From Endozoicomonas sp965232255 (GTDB lineage: Bacteria; Pseudomonadota; Gammaproteobacteria; Pseudomonadales; Endozoicomonadaceae), in the NCBI GenBank assembly GCA_965232255.1, contig OZ246962.1, forward strand, positions 124,001-188,000: a stretch of DNA of 64,000 bases. The letters run 5' to 3'. Position numbers and translations under genes: made by a program. Of the stretch, positions 55,815 to 64,000 are shown in pieces. The notes beneath the pieces are model-generated. The model saw only the letters and a program-made list of their open reading frames with translations. It did no database searches and was not told the DNA's origin. Numbering within the stretch: the stretch's first letter is position 1; each line of letters starts with the position of its first letter.

Positions 55815-56877
55815 TGACCGGACGCTTACGAACATTGCACTCTGGGCAACGCCAGTGACGGATAGACAACGGCAGACGTTCATGAACAAATCCACAGCCA
55901 GAGCACCGTTTGGAACTGGGGAAGAATCTGTTGATTTTAACCAGAGTACGACAGTCTTTATGCCCTCGGGTGCAATCGGACTTGTACTCAAGTTGTCTGA
56001 CAAACTCCCCCCAGTTGGCATCGACGATATGCTTGGCCAGACTTGGATTTCTGATCATTCCTTGCACGCTCAATGACTCGACACACACAACTTGGTTCTC
56101 GTTAATCAGTGTGCGGGATGCCTTGTGGGTGGCATCCATTCGGCAATCGGCTATCTTGGCATGGATACGAGCCACCTTGAGTCTGGCTTTGGCTCGGTTC
56201 CTGCTTCCTTTTTTCTTTTTGGCTAACTTTTTTTGGTAGTAAGCCAGTTTGGATTGATAGCGTAATGTATGACGGGGATTGCCTGATTTCTTGCCGTCGG
56301 ACGTGATGAACAGATCGGTTAAACCTAAATCAATGCCAACCGTTTTATTGCTGATCGGCATTGGTTTAGTTTCAAACTCGCAGAGCAGGGAGACAAAGTA
56401 TCTACCAGCACAGTCTTTGCTGATAGTGATACTGGATGGTTCAGAGGATAGTGGCTGACTCCAACGGATGTTCAGAGGCTCTTTGCTTTTGGCAATGAAC
56501 AGTTGGCCATCTTTGAATTTGAAAGCAGACGACACAAACGTTGCAGATTGCTTGCGATTTCTCTTTTTGAATGTCGGGTACTTTGCCCTGCCAGCCCAGA
56601 AGTTTTTAAACGCTTCCTGCTGGTGACGAAGTGTTTGCTGTAACGGGACGGAAGATACATCGTTCAACCACTGTAGTTCAGGGTCTTTTTTCAGATTAGT
56701 AAGCTGTCTGGATGCGTCAGTATAGTTGATGCTATTGCCATTCTGGTAGTACTCATCGGTACGCCAGCGCAGAATCTGGTTGTAAACAAAACGAGTACAG
56801 CCAAACGTCTGGGCAAGAAGGGTTTCCTGCTCAGGCGTTGGGTAGAATCGGTATTTGTAGGCACGCTTCGTTTTCAT

Positions 56878-57055
56878 GTCTACCAAAGTACTATGTTTTC
56901 GGTAAGGCGCAATATGGAATCACCGTTATTTCGGAATCAGTCCTCCCCCCCAGCCTTATCAAGCTGGTCGCTATCCATCTCCACCCAAACCAGTAAAGGT
57001 CGCTTTGCTCCTTTATGCCTTTATGCCCTCGGGTGCTGTGGGTGCAATGCGTCAG
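56878..57055. other. Left end of the interrupted TnpB element
   Basis: Holds CCAGCC-ttatcA-AGCTGG and CGCTATCCATC (56950-56979), the reverse of the left-end core at 16269-16297, and TTTATGCC repeated twice followed by CTCGGGTGC (57017-57036). Where the element stops and the native sequence begins cannot be fixed by eye. Confidence 0.5.
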
Positions 57056-57406
57056 TTATGGGTGAAGTATTCCGCGAGATTCGATAAAGAAGTGCCACTT
57101 TTTAAAACCAATTCCCACCCCAGCTCCGAGCGACGCAAAACGGTAGTAGTCCACGTTGCCACCCTTGTGAAAAGTACAAATCCCACCGCCGGATGCTGCG
57201 ACAAACAGATAGTTATCGTTACCAGTACACACCAGATAACCTTTGCTTTTGGCTACGGCAGATCTGGCACTGGGGTGATCGGCATAAATCTCCGCCAATG
57301 CCGACGCAGTTTCTTTGCGAGCATTGATTTTTTTAGCTTCAGGTGTTGAGCCGGTTGCACAGGCTGTCAGGGCAATCGTTGCCAGCAACAGGGAAAATTT
57401 TTTCAT
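57056..57406 (-). CDS. Short YSC84-like lipoprotein
   Basis: 116 aa. Signal with LTAC at residues 12-15 (lipidated Cys15). The rest reads like the YSC84/SYLF domain: ALAEIYADHPSARSAVAKSKGYLV, then FVAASGGGICTFHKGG and YYRFASLGAGVGIGFKKWHFF. YSC84 proteins are usually about 180 aa or longer and bind lipids; this one stops early at 57056, beside the TnpB left end, so the 3' end may have been cut. Confidence 0.6.
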   Translation of the reverse strand: MKKFSLLLATIALTACATGSTPEAKKINARKETASALAEIYADHPSARSAVAKSKGYLVCTGNDNYLFVAASGGGICTFHKGGNVDYYRFASLGAGVGIGFKKWHFFIESRGILHP

Positions 57407-57463
57407 TGTTCGGTTTGTTCAGACTGATAGGCAGGGGATGACTTTACGGCATCGTGATACATA

Positions 57464-57575
57464 TATGCATCTGTTTGACACACGTCGCCTTGTCGCCGTT
57501 AATATTCCAGTCGTGGATTGCACCGCAAGGACAAATCCACGACCGGACAGTGCAGCAGAAACAACAGGTTTTATT
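57464..57575 (-). pseudogene. Possible TnpB zinc-ribbon remnant
   Basis: A short minus-strand stretch reads TCCFCC, then RSWICPCGAIHDWNIN, close to the TnpB pattern T-C-xx-C ... W-x-C-P-x-C-G-x-x-H-D-R-D-I-N. A residue is missing between the last cysteines and R-D is replaced by W. No element end was found next to it. It sits between the YSC84-like gene and the FadL-like gene terminator. Confidence 0.35.
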
Positions 57576-57667
57576 CTTTTTTCCAAAACCCGTCATCGTT
57601 GACAAAACTGGTGCTTCTCTCAAGAGCAACGGTTGTTCATTTGCAGAGGTTATCAGGAAGAGGCTCG

Positions 57668-57710
57668 AGAAAAGAAAGAAACAGGCTGCTATGTGCAGAT
57701 ATAGCAGCCT
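57668..57710 (-). terminator. Terminator of the FadL-like gene
   Basis: AGGCTGCTAT (57683-57692) and ATAGCAGCCT (57701-57710), 10-bp perfect stem, 8-nt loop; on the minus strand it is followed by TGTTTCTTTCTTTT. It begins 11 nt after the stop at 57721. Confidence 0.85.
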
Positions 57711-57720
57711 TGGGCGCAAT

Positions 57721-59004
57721 TCAGAACTTGTAGTTCAGCTGTGCCCCGATGATGTGAGAACCACTGGCATAGTTTCCGGTAATAAACCCGTAGTAGTCGC
57801 CAGTGAAAAGATCTGAAGGTTTGCCAGGCTGATTTGGTCCCTTGTATTTTTGTTCATTGATCGTGCCATCTTGCAGTTTGACGTAGGCGTAGGCCAGGTC
57901 AACGCTTAAATTATCAGCCAGCGTCCAGTTAGCGCCTAGAGTAAACCAGTTACGATTGGCATCTGGAGAACGCACAGTGCGGGTTTCATTGGTGACCGGA
58001 GACTGGTCGTACATATAACCGGCACGCAGCAACCACTGATTGTTAAGCTGGTAGGAGGTACCAAATGACAGCGCCCAGGTATCTTTCCAGTTCATGGGCA
58101 CATAGTTCAGCGGCGTTCCGGAGACATTGGTGACGTTAAACTCCTGAAAACGACTCCAGCGAGTCCAGGTGGCGTCAGCCATAACGGTCCACTGGTCATT
58201 GAACTTGTGGGTGGCACTGAGCATTACCTTTTCAGGCATAACAATCCGCAGTCTGGCGTCTTGAGTGCCATCCTTGGTCCCACCGGGCGAACCTGTGACT
58301 GTATAATCGCCCTTCAGGTTGAATTTGTAGGTGGAGTGATAGGCCAATCCCAGTGCAGTCTGATCCGTAACATTCCACAGAGCCCCCATATTCCAGGTCA
58401 GGGTATTATCATCGCCTTCAATGACGCCCTGCGCACCGAGTGGCATACTGGTCAGCTTACCTTTTACGTGGGAACCAATCAGGCCAAAACCAATAGCAAG
58501 ATCGTCACGAACTTTATAGGAAGCGGTAGCCTGCAGTGCCATTACCTTTACGCTGGTGATATCACCAAACCATTTGCCAGCCCAGTTATCTTCGTAGTCC
58601 AGCTCGATGCCATAAGGTGCGTAACCGGCAAAACCAAAACTCCACTGATCATCAACTGGCATTACGAAGTAGCCAAAAGGCACAAAAGAGGTTTTCTGGA
58701 AATCACTCGTAGTGGTTGGTGCATTGGGACTCAGAGTGTGTTTACCATTGGTGAACTCGCCGCCTTTTAGGATGATATCCGCACCCGCAGAAACCTGACG
58801 GCCATCCACAAAACTGATACCGGCAGGGTTGGCAGAAGCGATAGCCGCATTGACAGCATTGGAGGCACGCCCCGCAAAGCCAGTGCCCAGGTAACTGGCA
58901 GATTGCTCGTTGATGCCATACCCGGCAGCCTGAACTAGTGAAACCTGGGATGCCAGGGCGATGGCGGAAGCAAGAATGACTTTGCGGCTAAGCGAAAATT
59001 GCAT
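57721..59004 (-). CDS. FadL-like outer-membrane long-chain fatty acid transporter
   Basis: 427 aa. Signal peptide of about 26 residues (ends SLVQAA), then GYGINEQSASYLGTGFAGRAS and the conserved N-P-A in SANPAGISF that forms the plug hatch. Many alternating beta-strands and a terminal aromatic residue (LNYKF) fit a 14-strand barrel. It takes up hydrophobic compounds; fatty acids are most likely. ATG at 59004. No fad gene lies beside it. Confidence 0.9.
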   Translation of the reverse strand: MQFSLSRKVILASAIALASQVSLVQAAGYGINEQSASYLGTGFAGRASNAVNAAIASANPAGISFVDGRQVSAGADIILKGGEFTNGKHTLSPNAPTTTSDFQKTSFVPFGYFVMPVDDQWSFGFAGYAPYGIELDYEDNWAGKWFGDITSVKVMALQATASYKVRDDLAIGFGLIGSHVKGKLTSMPLGAQGVIEGDDNTLTWNMGALWNVTDQTALGLAYHSTYKFNLKGDYTVTGSPGGTKDGTQDARLRIVMPEKVMLSATHKFNDQWTVMADATWTRWSRFQEFNVTNVSGTPLNYVPMNWKDTWALSFGTSYQLNNQWLLRAGYMYDQSPVTNETRTVRSPDANRNWFTLGANWTLADNLSVDLAYAYVKLQDGTINEQKYKGPNQPGKPSDLFTGDYYGFITGNYASGSHIIGAQLNYKF

Positions 59005-59028
59005 GATGCCCTCAAAAAGTACGTCAAA

Positions 59029-59048
59029 GGCTCTTTAAGTTAAGAGCC
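59029..59048 (-). terminator. Hairpin between aapP and the FadL-like gene
   Basis: GGCTCTT-taagtt-AAGAGCC, 7-bp stem; on the minus strand it is followed by TTTG. It lies 62 nt after the aapP stop and 25 nt before the FadL-like start, so it may end the aap operon and also form the leader of the next gene. Confidence 0.45.
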
Positions 59049-59109
59049 TGATAGAATTTCGTTGGCTATAATACGACCAGTTCAAAAATAGTTCTGTTAC
59101 ATTTTTGTT

Positions 59110-59910
59110 TCAATGATTTAGCACTTGCCCTAGAAACTGTCGGGTTCGCGCCGAGCGCGGGTTATCAAAAAACTCAGTCGGTGGTGCCTGTTCAATAATC
59201 TGCCCCTCATCCATAAATATCACTCGATCGGCCACTGTCCGGGCAAAGCCCATCTCGTGGGTGACACAGAGCATGGTCATCCCCTCCCGGGCCAGTTCGA
59301 TCATGACATCCAGCACCTCTTTGATCATCTCCGGGTCAAGGGCCGAGGTAGGCTCATCAAATAGCATCACTTCCGGATTCATGCACAGGCTGCGGGCAAT
59401 GGCTACTCGCTGCTGCTGGCCGCCGGAGAGTTGCCCAGGGTATTTATGAGCCTGATCCGGAATCTTTACCCGTGCCAGGAACTCCATGGCCACACTTTCA
59501 GCCATCTTTTTCGACTGCTTGCGTACCCAGATTGGTGCCAGAGTGCAGTTTTCCAGAATGGTCAGATGGGGGAACAGATTAAACAGCTGGAACACCATTC
59601 CCACCTCACGACGGATAGTTTCTATATTATCCAGGTCATTAGTAAGACGGGTGCCGTCTACTACAATGCTGCCCTGCTGATGCTCCTCCAGGCAGTTAAT
59701 ACAGCGAATCAGGGTGGATTTACCTGAGCCGGAAGGGCCGCAAATAACGATCCTCTCACCTTTATTGACCTGCAAATCAATATCCCGCAGCACATGAAAC
59801 TGGCCGTACCATTTATTCAGCCCACGAATATCGATCAAACAGGTGGCTTGCTGCTCTGGCGTCTGGCTCGACGACTGTGACACACGCGGTAGGTCAAGAT
59901 GCTCGCTCAT
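59110..59910 (-). CDS. aapP: General L-amino acid ABC transporter, ATPase
   Basis: 266 aa. Walker A GPSGSGKST, Q-loop GMVFQLFNLFPH, signature LSGGQQQR, Walker B VMLFDEPTSALDPE, switch His in VTHEMGF. Polar amino-acid uptake type (HisP/GlnQ/AapP). Last gene of the aapJQMP run; 6 nt after aapM. The first 25 residues are an extra polar stretch before the ATPase core. Confidence 0.94.
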   Translation of the reverse strand: MSEHLDLPRVSQSSSQTPEQQATCLIDIRGLNKWYGQFHVLRDIDLQVNKGERIVICGPSGSGKSTLIRCINCLEEHQQGSIVVDGTRLTNDLDNIETIRREVGMVFQLFNLFPHLTILENCTLAPIWVRKQSKKMAESVAMEFLARVKIPDQAHKYPGQLSGGQQQRVAIARSLCMNPEVMLFDEPTSALDPEMIKEVLDVMIELAREGMTMLCVTHEMGFARTVADRVIFMDEGQIIEQAPPTEFFDNPRSARTRQFLGQVLNH

Positions 59911-59916
59911 ATTTAT

Positions 59917-61011
59917 TCAACGTCCCTGATGTAATTGTTGTTCCAGTCGCTGGCTGTACTTTGATATGCCGTAGCAGAAGGCCCAGAAAACAAACCCGGC
60001 AAACAGATAACCCTCAACGGCAAAACCAAGCCATGCCGGATCGTTCAAACCAGCCTGGACAATAGCCAGCAGATCGAACAGCCCGATCACCAATACAAGA
60101 CTGGTGTCTTTAAACAGGGCAATAAAGGTATTGACTACGCCGGGAATCACCAGCTTCATGGCCTGGGGCAAAATGATCATTACCATCCCTTGCCAGTAAC
60201 TCAGCCCCAGACTGTCAGCGGCCTCAAACTGATCTTTGGGAATGGCCTGCAAACCGCCGCGTACCACCTCGGCCATGTAGGCTGCCTGAAACATCACGAT
60301 GCCGATCAGCGCTCGCAGCAGTTTATCGAACACCACCTCTTCAGGGACAAACAGCGGCAACATTACCGAGGCCATAAACAGTACAGTGATCAGTGGGACG
60401 CCGCGCCACATCTCGATATAAGCGGTGCATAGCGCCCGGATTACCGGCATGTCGGAACGTCGGCCAAGGGCCAGTAGCACGCCAAAGGGCAACGAGGCAA
60501 TCATTCCGCAAAGAGCCAGCAACAGCGTAAGCATCAGCCCACCCCAATGGTGCGTCTCCACCTGCTCCAGCCCGGCCAAGCCGCCATACAGCAACCACCA
60601 GCAAACCAGTGGCATCAGCACCAGACTGTAGCCCAGCACCCATTTTTTAGCCGGTGTTGCCTTAATGGTCAGCCAGCCAATCAACAGTGCCAGTTGGCTA
60701 AAAAACAAATTGACACGCCATTGTTGATCTACCGGATAAAAACCGTAGATAAACTGGTCCAGTCGCGCTGTGACAAATGCCCAGCAAGCGCCGTCGCTGC
60801 TACAGACAGTGCCATCGCTGCCCCACCAGGTAGCATCAAGGAGCGCCCACTGCACCACGGGCGCAACCCACACGCAAAGCCCGTAAACGATCAACACCGT
60901 GGCCACGGCGCTGGGCAGGCTGGCAAACAGATTATTTTTGCTCCACGCCAGCAGGCCAACGCTTTGCCTGGGTGGCTGGCGTGGAGGAATCATCTGAGGC
61001 TCGTCGTTCAT
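59917..61011 (-). CDS. aapM: General L-amino acid ABC transporter permease AapM
   Basis: 364 aa, about eight membrane segments. Contains the HisM/GlnP-type motif region EMWRGVPLITVLF and, near the C-terminus, EAADSLGLSYWQGMVMIILPQAMK, the EAA loop that docks on the ATPase. The long periplasmic loop with Cys residues (TVCSSDGACWAF) is typical of AapM. 9 nt after aapQ. Confidence 0.94.
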   Translation of the reverse strand: MNDEPQMIPPRQPPRQSVGLLAWSKNNLFASLPSAVATVLIVYGLCVWVAPVVQWALLDATWWGSDGTVCSSDGACWAFVTARLDQFIYGFYPVDQQWRVNLFFSQLALLIGWLTIKATPAKKWVLGYSLVLMPLVCWWLLYGGLAGLEQVETHHWGGLMLTLLLALCGMIASLPFGVLLALGRRSDMPVIRALCTAYIEMWRGVPLITVLFMASVMLPLFVPEEVVFDKLLRALIGIVMFQAAYMAEVVRGGLQAIPKDQFEAADSLGLSYWQGMVMIILPQAMKLVIPGVVNTFIALFKDTSLVLVIGLFDLLAIVQAGLNDPAWLGFAVEGYLFAGFVFWAFCYGISKYSQRLEQQLHQGR

Positions 61012-61020
61012 GATTGCCCC

Positions 61021-62217
61021 TTAGCGCTCGATCAGTGCCACACGGCGGTTATAGATGTTCATCAACAGCGACACGCTCAGGCTGATGGTGAGATAGACGA
61101 ACATGGTCATGGCAATTACCTCCACCGCCTGCCCGGTCTGGTTCAAGGTGGTGCCGGCAAAAACGCTGACCAGGTCCGGATAACCGATGGCCGTGGCCAG
61201 GGAGGAATTTTTGGCCAGGTTGAGATATTGGTTAGTCAACGGCGGGATAATCACTTTCATGGCCTGGGGAATGACCACCAGCGTCATCACCTTGCGTGGC
61301 TTCAGTCCCAGGGCAGTCGCTGCTTCTTTTTGTCCTTTGGGGACTGACTCAATCCCTGCCCGCACCACTTCAGCAATAAATGCCGCCGTATAAATGGTCA
61401 GTGCCAACAACAACGCCCCCAGCTCGGGAATAATGCTGATGCCACCACGGAAGTTAAAGCCACGCAGCTGGGGCAGTTCGAAGCTCAAGGTGGCTCCGGA
61501 CACGTACCAAGACAGTGCCGGTATCCCTACTACGATGCCTGCCAGCAACCAGGGCATGCCAGCAAAGCTCTGGCCAGTGCTCACCCGGCGCTGTTGGTTT
61601 TTTACCCGCAACATCAGACCCAGTATGCTGGCTACCATAACGCTGGTCAGAACCGGTACAAACCCCTGCTCCATAATGGGCGCAGGCAGATAAAGACCAC
61701 GCAGGTTCAGGAAGATGGCATCACCCAAGCCCAGACTCTGGCGGGGATGAGGGAGTGCCGCCAGCACCGCGAAGTACCAGAAAAAGATTTGCAGCAGCAG
61801 AGGAATATTGCGAAAAGTCTCGATAAATATCGAAGCCACCCGAGCCAACAACCAATTGGTAGAGAGCCTGGCAACTCCCACCAGAAAACCGAGAACGGTA
61901 GCCAGGACAATACCTGAACCCGAAACCAGCAAGGTGTTGAGTACACCAACAACAAAGGTACGGCCATAACTGTGGGATTCGTCGTATTCCACCAGCGCCT
62001 GAATAATCCCGAACCCGGCTTCCTGGGAAAGAAAGTCAAAACCGGTACTAATGCCCCGGTGTTCCAGGTTGTTCATGGTGTTGTTGATCACCCAGACACT
62101 GAATACCACGACCGCAACCACCACCAGCGCCTGCATCAGCAGTGGGCGAGAGTCGGCATTGCGCCACAGTCGGGACAATCGTTTATAAACGTTATTGCGT
62201 GGGAGGCGCTCGCTCAT
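61021..62217 (-). CDS. aapQ: General L-amino acid ABC transporter permease AapQ
   Basis: 398 aa, about eight membrane segments. ETFRNIPLLLQIFFWY is the permease signature, and KEAATALGLKPRKVMTLVVIPQAMK the EAA loop. Pairs with AapM as a heterodimer. The 81-bp gap after aapJ contains a tandem CTTGGTATTAA pair and a G+C-rich stretch that may lower expression of the membrane genes relative to the binding protein. Confidence 0.94.
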   Translation of the reverse strand: MSERLPRNNVYKRLSRLWRNADSRPLLMQALVVVAVVVFSVWVINNTMNNLEHRGISTGFDFLSQEAGFGIIQALVEYDESHSYGRTFVVGVLNTLLVSGSGIVLATVLGFLVGVARLSTNWLLARVASIFIETFRNIPLLLQIFFWYFAVLAALPHPRQSLGLGDAIFLNLRGLYLPAPIMEQGFVPVLTSVMVASILGLMLRVKNQQRRVSTGQSFAGMPWLLAGIVVGIPALSWYVSGATLSFELPQLRGFNFRGGISIIPELGALLLALTIYTAAFIAEVVRAGIESVPKGQKEAATALGLKPRKVMTLVVIPQAMKVIIPPLTNQYLNLAKNSSLATAIGYPDLVSVFAGTTLNQTGQAVEVIAMTMFVYLTISLSVSLLMNIYNRRVALIER

Positions 62218-62298
62218 GGCCCGGTTCCCTCTATTGGCCTAACCGCAGCCGGACCACGGCAGCCCGGCAACCGACACCTTGGTATTAACAGCTTGGTA

Positions 62299-63321
62299 TT
62301 AACGAAAAGGCGGTGCGTAGAGAATACCGCCATCGTGCCACAAGGAATTAAGGCCACGCTGAATCTTCAGCGGCGAACCGACACCCACATTACGCTCAAA
62401 GACCTCTTCGTAGTTGCCTACCTGCTCAATGATGCGCCGCGACCATTGATCATCCAGGCCCAGCCCTTTTCCTTTCGGGCCTTCAATTCCCAGCAAGCGA
62501 CGTATATTGGGATCTTTGGAATTCAGGCGAGCTTTGACATTAGCGGAGGTAAGCCCCATCTCCTCAGCATTGACCATGGCAGCCAGGCTCCATTTGACGA
62601 TATTGAACCACTGGTCATCGCCCTGACGAACCACCGGCCCGAGGGGTTCTTTGGAAATCACTTCTGGCAGCACTATGGCAGACCCCGGTTTGGCCAGCCG
62701 GATACGCACGGCATAAAGCTGGGACTGGTCTGAAGTCAGCACATCGCAGCGACCGGAGTCAAAGCCCTTGGTGGTAGCGTCGGTGGTATCAAACACCACC
62801 GGCTCGTACTCCATGTTGTTGGCGCGGAAATAGTCTGCGATGTTCAGCTCACTGGTGGTGCCGGACTGGATGCAGATGGCGGCTCCGTCAAGCTTCCGGG
62901 CACTTCTTACGCCCAGCTCTTTTTTCACCATAAAGCCCTGGCCGTCGTAGTAGGAAACGCCGGCAAAGTTCAGGCCGAGGGAAGCGTCACGGGTCAGTGT
63001 CCAAGTGGTGTTGCGCGAGAGCAGGTCAATTTCGCCGGATTGCAAGGCGGTGAAGCGTTCTTTGGCGGTCAGCGGAATAAATCGAACCTTGCTGGCATCT
63101 TTTAATGTGGCGGCAGCAACGGCACGACAGACATCCACATCCAGGCCACTCCACTGCCCGCGGTCATCGGGATTACTGAAACCCGGCAGGCCGGTATTGA
63201 CACCACAAGAGAGATAGCCTCTTTCGAGCACCGATTCCAGAGTGGCGGCTACCGCCGTCGTGGAAACCAGAGCAACGCAGGCGCCGAGCATGGCAGCCCG
63301 TTTGAACAGACGGTTTGGCAT
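62299..63321 (-). CDS. aapJ: General L-amino acid ABC transporter, periplasmic binding protein
   Basis: 340 aa. Signal peptide of about 26 residues (MLGACVALVSTTAVAAT). Family 3 solute-binding protein: LSCGVNTGLPGFSNPDDRGQWSGLDVDVCRAVAAA is typical of AapJ, followed by FTALQSGEIDLLSRNTTWT. Binds a broad range of L-amino acids. AGGATC precedes the ATG at 63321. First gene of the operon, divergent from folE across 224 bp. Confidence 0.95.
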   Translation of the reverse strand: MPNRLFKRAAMLGACVALVSTTAVAATLESVLERGYLSCGVNTGLPGFSNPDDRGQWSGLDVDVCRAVAAATLKDASKVRFIPLTAKERFTALQSGEIDLLSRNTTWTLTRDASLGLNFAGVSYYDGQGFMVKKELGVRSARKLDGAAICIQSGTTSELNIADYFRANNMEYEPVVFDTTDATTKGFDSGRCDVLTSDQSQLYAVRIRLAKPGSAIVLPEVISKEPLGPVVRQGDDQWFNIVKWSLAAMVNAEEMGLTSANVKARLNSKDPNIRRLLGIEGPKGKGLGLDDQWSRRIIEQVGNYEEVFERNVGVGSPLKIQRGLNSLWHDGGILYAPPFR

Positions 63322-63545
63322 GGGATTGATCCTTTATTGTTATTATTCGCAGGCGCTTCACGTCCCAAAAAACCCAATGACCACAGACCCAGGAACTGCC
63401 CTGACAGCAGCACCTGACGCCTGGCACTTCAAACCTTACCGCTAAGCCTCGGCACTGGCAACTGTCCTTGTGGGACTGTGGCTGTATTCTGCAAAGCTTG
63501 TGTTACACTGCCGCCCATTTCCAAATATGCAGTGATAACGCGCCA

Positions 63546-64000
63546 ATGCCCCAGATAATCAGCGAACACTACAAGGCCATTATTGAGTCGATCGGTGAAG
63601 ACATTCATCGGGAGGGCCTGAGAGACACGCCGCTTCGTGCTGCCAAAGCAATGAAATACCTGACCCGGGGTTATCAGCAGACCCTGGAAGAAATTGTCAA
63701 TGGTGCGGTGTTTGCCTCAGACATCAGCGAGATGGTGGTGATCAAGGATATCGAGCTGTACTCCATGTGCGAACATCACCTGCTGCCGTTTATTGGCAAG
63801 TGCCATATCGGCTATGTACCCAATGGCAAGGTGCTCGGCCTGTCCAAGTTCGCCCGTATTGTCGATATGTTCGCCCGTCGCCTGCAGATTCAGGAGAACA
63901 TGACCAAACAGATCGCCGACGCCATCATGACAGTGACCGATGCCCGGGGAGTGGCCGTGGTGATTGAGGCACAACATATGTGCATGATGATGCGCGGCGT
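63546..64000 (+). CDS. folE: GTP cyclohydrolase I, 3' end outside the window
   Basis: First step of tetrahydrofolate (and pterin or queuosine precursor) synthesis: GTP to 7,8-dihydroneopterin triphosphate. About 151 residues are visible, open to the window end. Zinc ligands: Cys in SMCEHHLLPF with the following His, and the second Cys in QHMCMMMRG. GREGLRDTPLRAAKAM is the typical N-terminal region (here HREGLRDTPLRAAKAM). ATG at 63546; no longer start is supported. Confidence 0.96.
   Translation, partial: MPQIISEHYKAIIESIGEDIHREGLRDTPLRAAKAMKYLTRGYQQTLEEIVNGAVFASDISEMVVIKDIELYSMCEHHLLPFIGKCHIGYVPNGKVLGLSKFARIVDMFARRLQIQENMTKQIADAIMTVTDARGVAVVIEAQHMCMMMRG

Larger units (their letters stand above)
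53434..55829 (+). mobile_element. IS66-family element, copy B (complete)
   Basis: 2396 bp with ends as in copy A. Flanks GAACACTG (53426-53433) and GAACATTG (55830-55837) look like an 8-bp target duplication with one later change. Only 29 bp separate it from copy A. All three genes are open. Confidence 0.93.
50871..56877 (-). pseudogene. tnpB: tnpB split into three pieces by IS66 insertions
   Basis: The largest piece (55830-56877, start ATG at 56877) encodes the N-terminal RAYKYRFYPTPEQ block, GIDLGLTDL (RuvC Asp), CVESLSVQGM (Glu) and CSGCG. The C-terminal piece (50871-50955) encodes INAAINIKAAGLAVLACGATG. The 29-bp piece between the IS66 copies supplies the LHDRDI codons. Joined after removing both IS66 copies and one target repeat each, the frame is continuous. 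About 15 extra bases (CACCCGAGGGCATAAA region) lie near 55960 compared with the copy at 16376. RuvC and zinc motifs are otherwise kept. Confidence 0.85.
50781..57050 (-). mobile_element. TnpB element interrupted by two IS66-family copies
   Basis: Right end at 50781 (minus-strand GGAGGATGTCAA) and left end around 56950-57050, where a CCAGCCT/AAGCTGG hairpin and GGATAGCGACC match the left end of the intact element at 16232. Element DNA is split into 50781-50955, 53405-53433 and 55830 to about 57050. The outer left limit is uncertain. Confidence 0.8.

Overview
The window looks like chromosomal DNA of a gammaproteobacterium. The housekeeping genes (rplU-rpmA, obgE-proB, ispB, rpsT, murJ, metE, folE, grxD, tRNA-Lys/Asn) are of that type. 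Large low-complexity or ankyrin-repeat proteins of unknown function, decayed TnpB elements and IS copies suggest a host-associated lineage such as Endozoicomonas. That placement is inference from gene content; no search was run.

Layout. 1-5.2 kb: histidine utilisation locus (hutI divergent from hutC-hutU-hutH) with a perfect HutC-type palindrome between. 5.2-10.3 kb: an unknown 516-aa protein and a secreted HExxHxxGxxH metallopeptidase with a beta/gamma-crystallin-like domain. 10.3-20.2 kb: ispB, rplU-rpmA and obgE-proB. The usual rpmA/obgE neighbourhood is split by about 5.5 kb holding a decayed TnpB element, pnuC plus a nucleoside phosphorylase, an NlpE-like lipoprotein and an intact tnpB element. 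20.3-30.3 kb: a membrane metallophosphoesterase, an Fe-alcohol dehydrogenase, rpsT, murJ, a 1115-aa unknown protein, a possible papain-like cysteine protein and a methyltransferase. 30.3-34.1 kb: a tandem duplication of a DUF3094-ndh unit in which the second DUF3094 gene has decayed. 34.2-34.9 kb: three tandem tRNA-Asn/tRNA-Lys pairs. 35-45 kb: peroxiredoxin, a disordered unknown protein, grxD, a 712-aa ankyrin protein, an AhpD-like protein, a three-domain rhodanese, an M48 protease and metE.

45.1-57.1 kb is accessory DNA: a tnpB 3' remnant fused to an IS4-type remnant, an IS5-family element, then an A+T-richer five-gene cluster (TerB-like; Gly/Ala-zipper membrane protein; PD-(D/E)xK-like membrane protein; YkgJ-type Cys cluster; PIN-like nuclease). 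The cluster is followed by a tnpB element interrupted by two IS66-family copies. The two IS66 insertions can be removed on paper, using their 8-bp target duplications, to restore a continuous TnpB. The five-gene cluster is my main candidate for an undescribed system, possibly phage defence; that role is inference.

57-64 kb: a short YSC84-like lipoprotein, a FadL-like porin, the aapJQMP amino-acid ABC transporter and the start of folE. The amino-acid importer and the hut genes would fit a life on host-derived amino acids.
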